A program made the translations under genes and the position numbers. A DNA stretch of 64,000 nucleotides from Cognatilysobacter claricitrinus (lineage in GTDB: Bacteria > Pseudomonadota > Gammaproteobacteria > Xanthomonadales > Xanthomonadaceae). The notes under the pieces were generated by a model. It was not told where the DNA came from, ran no database searches, and saw nothing but the letters and a program-made list of their open reading frames with translations. The DNA lies in NCBI RefSeq assembly GCF_045866565.1, contig NZ_BAAFZV010000001.1, positions 682,001-746,000 on the forward strand. The letters are read 5' to 3'. Shown one piece after another: positions 59,700-64,000 of this stretch (within the stretch, counting starts at the first letter, position 1; each line of letters opens with the position of its first letter).

Positions 59700-60433
59700 C
59701 CGCGCGGCGCGCCCGGCGCGTCCTCGGTGGCGAGGAAGAACACATCCTCGAGCGTCGCCCCGTCGCCGGCGAACCGGGCGCGGATGTCGGCGACGGTGCC
59801 GACCGCCATCGCGCGGCCGTCCTTGAGGATCAGCAGCGTCGTGCAGACTTCCTCGACCAGCCCGAGCAGGTGCGAGCTGAGGATGATCGCGGCGCCCTGC
59901 GCGGCGAGGTTGCGCATCATGTCCTTCATGCGTCGCATGCCGCGCGGGTCGAGGCCGGTGAGCGGTTCGTCGAAGATCACCGCGGTGGGGCCGTGCAGCA
60001 GGCCGCAGGCGATCGCCAGCTTCTGCTTCATGCCGCGCGAGAGTTCACCCGGCAGCAGATCCTGCTTGTCCGCCATGTCGAGGTCGGCGAGCAGCGTCTC
60101 GCCGCGCGCCTTGTAGTCGGCCACGCCGTACAGCCGCGCGACGAACGCGAGGTGCTGCGCGACGGTGAGGTACTCGAACAGCCGCGGCTCGTCGGGAATG
60201 AACGCCATCGTGCGCTTGGCGCCGACCGGATCGGCGGCGAGGTCGATGCCGCCGAGGCGGATGCTGCCGAGCGTGGGCGGGATGATCCCGGCGACGCAGC
60301 GCAGCGTGGTGGTCTTGCCCGCGCCGTTGGGGCCGACCAGGCCCATCACCTCGCCCGGCCGGACCGCGAAGGACAAGGCGTCGACGGCGGTGAACTCGCC
60401 GTAGCGCTTGGTGAGGCGTTCGACTTCGATCAT
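59696..60433 (-). CDS. ABC exporter ATP-binding protein
   Basis: This 245-residue ATPase has Walker A GPNGAGKTT (near 35-43), the signature LSRGMKQKL, where the usual LSGGQ has become LSRGM, Walker B AVIFDEPLTGLDP and the H-loop in IILSSHLLGLVEE. The SRGM-type signature is usual in ABC-2 exporters of this branch. It pairs with the permease gene that overlaps its stop. An RBS-covering hairpin lies just upstream of its start. Confidence 0.92.
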   Translation of the reverse strand: MIEVERLTKRYGEFTAVDALSFAVRPGEVMGLVGPNGAGKTTTLRCVAGIIPPTLGSIRLGGIDLAADPVGAKRTMAFIPDEPRLFEYLTVAQHLAFVARLYGVADYKARGETLLADLDMADKQDLLPGELSRGMKQKLAIACGLLHGPTAVIFDEPLTGLDPRGMRRMKDMMRNLAAQGAAIILSSHLLGLVEEVCTTLLILKDGRAMAVGTVADIRARFAGDGATLEDVFFLATEDAPGAPRG

Positions 60434-60435
60434 GC

Positions 60436-60454
60436 CCGCTCCCCATCGGAGCGG
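60436..60454 (-). promoter_or_regulatory. Hairpin over the ribosome binding site of the ABC ATPase gene
   Basis: CCGCTCC (60436-60442) and GGAGCGG (60448-60454) make a 7-bp stem with a 5-base loop. On the mRNA the stem includes the GGGAGCGG ribosome binding site two bases before the ATG at 60433, so translation of the exporter may be controlled by this structure. Confidence 0.4.
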
Positions 60455-60582
60455 TCATTGTGGACGCCGCGCCGGTGCGTGCAACCGCCGGTCGTAATGG
60501 CGCACCAGCCCGTTCCATGCAGCGCTCTCGCAGCGGTGACGCGTCGCGCCTATAACGTCGACGTCCGCACCGGAGCGCCGCC

Positions 60583-61476
60583 ATGATCCAGCTCGTGATT
60601 CCCGCCCGCCGCCGCGACCTCGGCGGCTTCGAGGTCGGCCGCGTGCTGCCCGCGCCGCTGCACCGGATGGTCGGCCCCTTCATCTTCTTCGACCACATGG
60701 GCCCGGCCGACTTCCCGCCCGGCATCGCGCGCAGCGTCGACGTACGCCCGCATCCGCACATCGGCCTGTCGACCGTCACCTACCTGCTCGACGGCGAGAT
60801 CATGCATCGCGACAGCGTGGGCTCCGAGCAGGCGATCCGCCCCGGCGAGGTCAACTGGATGACGGCCGGCCGCGGCATCACGCATTCCGAGCGCTTCGAG
60901 AAGGCGCGCGCGCAGGGCGACCGGCTGGACGGGCTGCAGGCCTGGGTCGCGCTGCCCGAATCGGCCGAGGAGTCCGAACCCGGTTTCGCCCATTTCGACG
61001 CGGCCGCGTTGCCCGCGTTCGCCGAGGGTGGCGTGCGCGGTCGGCTCATCGCCGGCACCGCGCTCGGACTCGCCGCGCCGGTGGCGGTGGCGTCGCCGCT
61101 GTTCTACCTGCACCTCGACCTCGACGACGGCGCCCGCTTCGCGCTGCCGCCCGACCATCCGGAGCGCGCGTTTTACGTCGCGCGCGGCGAGGTGGAGATC
61201 GACGGCCAGCGCTTCGGCGTCGGCCAGATGGCGGTGCTGACGCCGGGTCGCAGCGCCGACGTGACCGCGCGCGGGCCGGCCACGGTGATGGCGCTCGGTG
61301 GCGAAGCGATCGGCCCGCGCTTCATCGAATGGAACTTCGTGTCCTCGCGCAAGGAACGCATCGAGCAGGCCAAGGCCGACTGGCGCGGCGGCCGCATGAA
61401 GCTGCCCGACCTCGACAACGGCGAGTTCATCCCGCTGCCGCCGGACCCGCCGCCGCCGGCGAACCCGATGTCCTGA
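60583..61476 (+). CDS. Pirin family protein
   Basis: This 297-residue protein has the two-cupin fold of pirins. The metal ligands are visible as His57 and His59 in VRPHPHIGLSTVTYLL, and His101 and Glu103 in TAGRGITHSERFE, the same set as human pirin. Bacterial pirins act as quercetinases or bind metabolic enzymes; the role here is unknown. A TATAAC -10-like element lies 26 bases upstream of the start and GGAG gives the ribosome binding site. It is divergent from the ABC exporter. The C-terminal tail is Pro-rich and ends PPDPPPPANPMS. Confidence 0.93.
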   Translation: MIQLVIPARRRDLGGFEVGRVLPAPLHRMVGPFIFFDHMGPADFPPGIARSVDVRPHPHIGLSTVTYLLDGEIMHRDSVGSEQAIRPGEVNWMTAGRGITHSERFEKARAQGDRLDGLQAWVALPESAEESEPGFAHFDAAALPAFAEGGVRGRLIAGTALGLAAPVAVASPLFYLHLDLDDGARFALPPDHPERAFYVARGEVEIDGQRFGVGQMAVLTPGRSADVTARGPATVMALGGEAIGPRFIEWNFVSSRKERIEQAKADWRGGRMKLPDLDNGEFIPLPPDPPPPANPMS

Positions 61477-61513
61477 GCGCGCATCGGCGGGCCCGTCGCC
61501 GCGGGGCCGGTGA

Positions 61514-61519
61514 TAAACT
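61514..61519 (+). promoter_or_regulatory. -10-like hexamer for the cytochrome gene
   Basis: TAAACT sits in the gap after the pirin gene, 89 bases before the GTG start of the cytochrome. No -35 match was found at 16-18 bases. Confidence 0.35.
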
Positions 61520-61608
61520 CCCGTGCCCGGTGGCGCCGCGTTGCGTGCGTCCACCGTCCCGACCCCAAATCCGGCTCCGCGCGCCCGCAAGCGCGCCCAA
61601 GGTGGATC

Positions 61609-62124
61609 GTGCGCAATTACGACCTCGTATTCCTCAAGAAATTCTCGATGGTGATCGGCTTCCTGTTGCTGATCATGCTGAGCCTCATCGGGGCGGCCAT
61701 GTACATCAACGCCTCGCTGCCGCACGACCGCGACCCGTCGGAAGCGCGCAATACCGAGAACCGCATCGCGCCGATGGGCGCGGTCTACGCCGGCCAGACC
61801 GGTGCCGCGCAGCAGGCCGCCGCAGCGGCGGCGGCAGCCGCTGCCGCCGCTTCCCAGGTCGCCTACGGCGGCACCAAGGACGGCTCGGTGATCTTCGGCA
61901 ACCTGTGCTCGGGCTGCCACGGCTCCGGCGCCGGCGGCGCGCCGACGCTGGATCACTCGCATTGGGATGCGCGCATCGCCAAGGGCAAGGACACGCTGCA
62001 CAAGCACGCGATCGAAGGCTTCCAGGGCGCTGCGGGCGTAATGCCGGCCAAGGGCGGCAACCCGGCGCTGACCGACGAGCAGGTCATGGCCACCGTCGAC
62101 TGGATGCTCGGCAACCTCAAGTAA
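61609..62124 (+). CDS. Membrane-anchored c-type cytochrome (cytochrome c5-like)
   Basis: This 171-residue protein has one N-terminal membrane anchor (IGFLLLIMLSLIGAAMYI) and a periplasmic monohaem domain. The haem site is C100-S-G-C103-H104, and Met145 in GVMPAKGG is the likely sixth ligand, typical of the cytochrome c5/c-555 class. A run of 12 alanines links the anchor and the haem domain; the codons are mixed, so the run is kept at the protein level. The start is a GTG at 61609 with AAGGTGG upstream. It probably carries electrons to an oxidase in the respiratory chain. A terminator hairpin follows. Confidence 0.88.
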   Translation: MRNYDLVFLKKFSMVIGFLLLIMLSLIGAAMYINASLPHDRDPSEARNTENRIAPMGAVYAGQTGAAQQAAAAAAAAAAAASQVAYGGTKDGSVIFGNLCSGCHGSGAGGAPTLDHSHWDARIAKGKDTLHKHAIEGFQGAAGVMPAKGGNPALTDEQVMATVDWMLGNLK

Positions 62125-62142
62125 GGCCCCGCGCCTTCCGCC

Positions 62143-62168
62143 ACGACGCCGCCTCCGGGCGGCGTCGT
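62143..62168 (+). terminator. Terminator hairpin after the cytochrome gene
   Basis: ACGACGCCGCC (62143-62153) and GGCGGCGTCGT (62158-62168) make an 11-bp stem with a TCCG loop. A weak CGTTT follows. It lies 19 bases after the cytochrome stop and fits a Rho-independent terminator. Confidence 0.6.
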
Positions 62169-62188
62169 CGTTTCCACGCCCCGACGCG

Positions 62189-62194
62189 TAGGCT
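62189..62194 (+). promoter_or_regulatory. -10-like hexamer for the hydrolase gene
   Basis: TAGGCT ends seven bases before the ATG at 62202. As for egtB and rlmI, transcription would start at the ATG, indicating a leaderless mRNA. Confidence 0.4.
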
Positions 62195-62201
62195 GCAGCG
62201 C

Positions 62202-62900
62202 ATGCCGAACCCCGCATTCCCCGATGCCCCGCCGGGTGGCGTCGTGCCCGTGATGCTCGACGGCCCGGCCGGGCCGATCGAAGCCGTGGTCGATACGCCG
62301 GACGCCGACGTCGCCGCGCGCGAGGTCGTCGCCGTCGTCTGCCATCCGCTGTCCACCGAAGGCGGCAGCCTGACCAACAAGGTGGTGACGATGGCCGCGC
62401 GCGCACTGCGCGAACTCGGCGCCACCACGGTGCGCTTCAACTTCCGCAGCGTCGGCAAGAGCGCGGGCACGTTCGACGACGGCAACGGCGAGTCCGAGGA
62501 CCTGCGCGCGGTGGTCGACTGGGTGCGTCGCGAGAAGCCCGGCGCATCGCTGTGGCTGGGCGGTTTCAGCTTCGGCGCGTTCGTCTCGCTGCGCATGGCC
62601 GACGCGCTGCAGCCGGACCTGCTGTTCTCGATCGCGCCGCCCGCCGGCCGCAGCTGGGACTTCGACAACATGGGGCTCTACACCGGCCCGTGGTTCGTCA
62701 TCCAGGGCGAGGTCGACGAGATCGTCGAACCGCAGCGTGTCTACGACTGGCTCGCGAACGTCTCCGAGTTACGCACGCCACCGACGATCCTGCGCATGCC
62801 CGGCGCCAGCCACTTCTTCCACGGCAAGCTGATGGACCTGCGGCAGGCGATGAAGGACGGCGTCGCCGCCCAGCTGCCCAACCTCGACGCGCATGGCTGA
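62202..62900 (+). CDS. Alpha/beta hydrolase (COG2945-like)
   Basis: This 232-residue enzyme has the alpha/beta hydrolase fold of small esterase-like proteins. The nucleophile Ser123 sits in GGFSFGAF, the catalytic Asp is in GEVDEIVEPQRVYDW and the catalytic His is in PGASHFFHGKLMDL. The early motif VCHPLSTEGGSLTNKVV (oxyanion region) and FNFRSVGKSAGTFDDG are typical of the COG2945 group, whose substrates are unknown. Its 3' end overlaps the zapE start by eight bases, so the two may be coexpressed. A TAGGCT element seven bases upstream suggests a leaderless message. Confidence 0.87.
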   Translation: MPNPAFPDAPPGGVVPVMLDGPAGPIEAVVDTPDADVAAREVVAVVCHPLSTEGGSLTNKVVTMAARALRELGATTVRFNFRSVGKSAGTFDDGNGESEDLRAVVDWVRREKPGASLWLGGFSFGAFVSLRMADALQPDLLFSIAPPAGRSWDFDNMGLYTGPWFVIQGEVDEIVEPQRVYDWLANVSELRTPPTILRMPGASHFFHGKLMDLRQAMKDGVAAQLPNLDAHG

Positions 62901-63987
62901 GCCGGTGCGTTCGCCCTCGCAGCTCTACGCCGACGGCGTGGCGCGCGGCGACTGGCAGTTCGACCCGGCGCAGAAGCCGGCGCTGGCCGAACTCGACCGC
63001 CTGCACGCCGCGCTCCTCGACCCGCCCAACGTCGGCCTGTTCGACCGACTGCAGGGCAAGCGCCCGCCCGCGCCGCAGGGCCTCTACCTGTGGGGCGGCG
63101 TCGGCCGCGGCAAGACGTTCCTGATCGACCTCTTCTACGAATCGCTGCCGTTCGCGGAAAAGCAGCGCACGCACTTCCACCGCTTCATGCGCGAGATCCA
63201 CGACGCGCTGCGCCGGCATGCGGGTGCCAGCGACCCGCTGGCCATCATCGCGAGGGAATGGCGCGAAACGCTGCGCGTGCTGGTGCTCGACGAGTTCTTC
63301 GTCAACGACATCGGCGACGCCATGCTGCTCGGCCGCCTGCTCGAGCGCCTGTTCGCCGAAGGCGTGGCGCTGGTGACGAGTTCGAACACCGAGCCGAAGA
63401 ACCTCTACAAGGACGGCCTGCAACGCGATCGCTTCCTGCCGGCCATCAGGCTGCTTGAAGCAAACACGAAGGTTCTCTATCTCGACAGCGCGACCGACTA
63501 CCGCCTGCGTGCGCTCACCAAATCACCGGTGTACCGCGCGCCGCTCGATGCCGAGTCGGATGCATGGCTGGCGACGCGCTGGCACGAACTCACCGGCCAC
63601 GCGCCGGTCGCGCACGCCCCTCTGCACATCGAAGGCCGCGAAATCCCGGTGCGCGCCTGCCTCGACGGCCACGCGTGGTTCGACTTCACGGCGCTGTGCG
63701 ACGGCCCGCGCGCGGCCAGCGACTACATCGAGATCGCGACCGAGCACCACAGCGTGTTCGTCGGCGGCATCCCGCAACTCGACGACAGCCGCGCCGACGC
63801 CGCGCGCCGCTTCGTGCACCTGATCGACGAGCTGTACGACCGCCACGTCAACCTGGTCTGCACCGCCGACGCCGCGCCGACGGAGCTCTATCGCGGCGAC
63901 AAGCTGTCCGGCGCATTCGAGCGCACGGCATCGCGCCTGATCGAGATGCAGTCGGCGGAATACCTCGCACTCGAACATCGCGGCTGA
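62893..63987 (+). CDS. zapE: Cell division ATPase ZapE (AFG1 family)
   Basis: ZapE is an ATPase of the AFG1/LACE1 family that binds FtsZ and helps constriction under stress in E. coli. The 364-residue protein has Walker A GGVGRGKT (68-75), Walker B RVLVLDEFFVND and sensor-1 segment ALVTSSNTEP, followed by LYKDGLQRDRFLPAI and the C-terminal RRFVHLIDELYDRHVNL. This length and motif order match bacterial ZapE. The ATG at 62893 lies within the end of the hydrolase gene. Only 13 bases of the window remain after its stop. Confidence 0.95.
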   Translation: MAEPVRSPSQLYADGVARGDWQFDPAQKPALAELDRLHAALLDPPNVGLFDRLQGKRPPAPQGLYLWGGVGRGKTFLIDLFYESLPFAEKQRTHFHRFMREIHDALRRHAGASDPLAIIAREWRETLRVLVLDEFFVNDIGDAMLLGRLLERLFAEGVALVTSSNTEPKNLYKDGLQRDRFLPAIRLLEANTKVLYLDSATDYRLRALTKSPVYRAPLDAESDAWLATRWHELTGHAPVAHAPLHIEGREIPVRACLDGHAWFDFTALCDGPRAASDYIEIATEHHSVFVGGIPQLDDSRADAARRFVHLIDELYDRHVNLVCTADAAPTELYRGDKLSGAFERTASRLIEMQSAEYLALEHRG

Positions 63988-64000
63988 CCGCACGCGGAGC

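Noticed and set aside
1..64000. CRISPR arrays, insertion sequences, prophage or rRNA
   Set aside because: No repeat-spacer pattern, transposase, terminal repeats, phage structural genes or rRNA-like sequence were seen on reading both strands.

Overview
The window is about 68% GC and gene-dense. It carries no rRNA, phage, transposon or CRISPR. The gene set points to a gammaproteobacterium of the family Xanthomonadaceae, most like Lysobacter, Luteimonas or Stenotrophomonas: an SmeU1VWU2X-type efflux operon with a divergent LysR gene, a full Mla lipid-transport operon, recC-recB-recD, UbiA, ZapE and many EAL/kinase genes. This placement is inferred from gene content and synteny, not from a search.

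Layout. 1-5740: edge-truncated L,D-transpeptidase, a small 2H-phosphoesterase-like protein, a YprA/YprB (MrfA/MrfB-type) helicase-nuclease pair, and two tandem I78-inhibitor-like lipoproteins. 5841-12917: topoisomerase IB, a Tet-type MFS pump, then a minus-strand egtB-egtD-flavin disulfide reductase operon (ergothioneine), divergent from a class V PLP enzyme. 12921-15482: a Cys-rich flavoprotein and folE, a 326-base gap packed with inverted repeats, and a glycine-zipper protein. 15651-24315: recC-recB-recD with ATGA overlaps. 24576-28812: mlaFEDCB, then mlaA behind its own promoter. 28879-34765: rmuC, rlmI, a rhomboid protease, ubiA, tRNA-Arg(CCG) and a DUF2272 protein.

34767-43635: a six-gene efflux operon (small membrane protein, oxidoreductase, adaptor, RND pump, SDR, outer-membrane factor) divergent from a LysR regulator. 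43652-52445: a signalling block with a GAF/degenerate-GGDEF/EAL protein, a KdpD/KdpE-like pair without any kdpFABC, a double-domain KaiC-like ATPase, a hybrid histidine kinase and a GAF histidine kinase. 52536-57324: a group III truncated haemoglobin, then a coupled trio of secreted amicyanin-like copper protein, membrane EAL protein and outer-membrane protein. 57332-63987: DUF1003 protein, ABC exporter pair, pirin, membrane-anchored cytochrome c, alpha/beta hydrolase and zapE.

Several blocks are tightly organised by 4-base stop/start overlaps: egtB/egtD/reductase, recC/B/D, the efflux operon, mlaC/mlaB, the EAL/outer-membrane pair and the ABC exporter. Several genes (egtB, the PLP enzyme, mlaA, rlmI, the hydrolase at 62202) have a -10-like hexamer only 6-7 bases before the ATG, which suggests leaderless mRNAs. 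The parts most worth following up are the ergothioneine cluster with its unassigned reductase and PLP enzyme, the copper protein/EAL/outer-membrane trio, the KaiC-like/kinase cluster, and the structured gap at 14761-15024.
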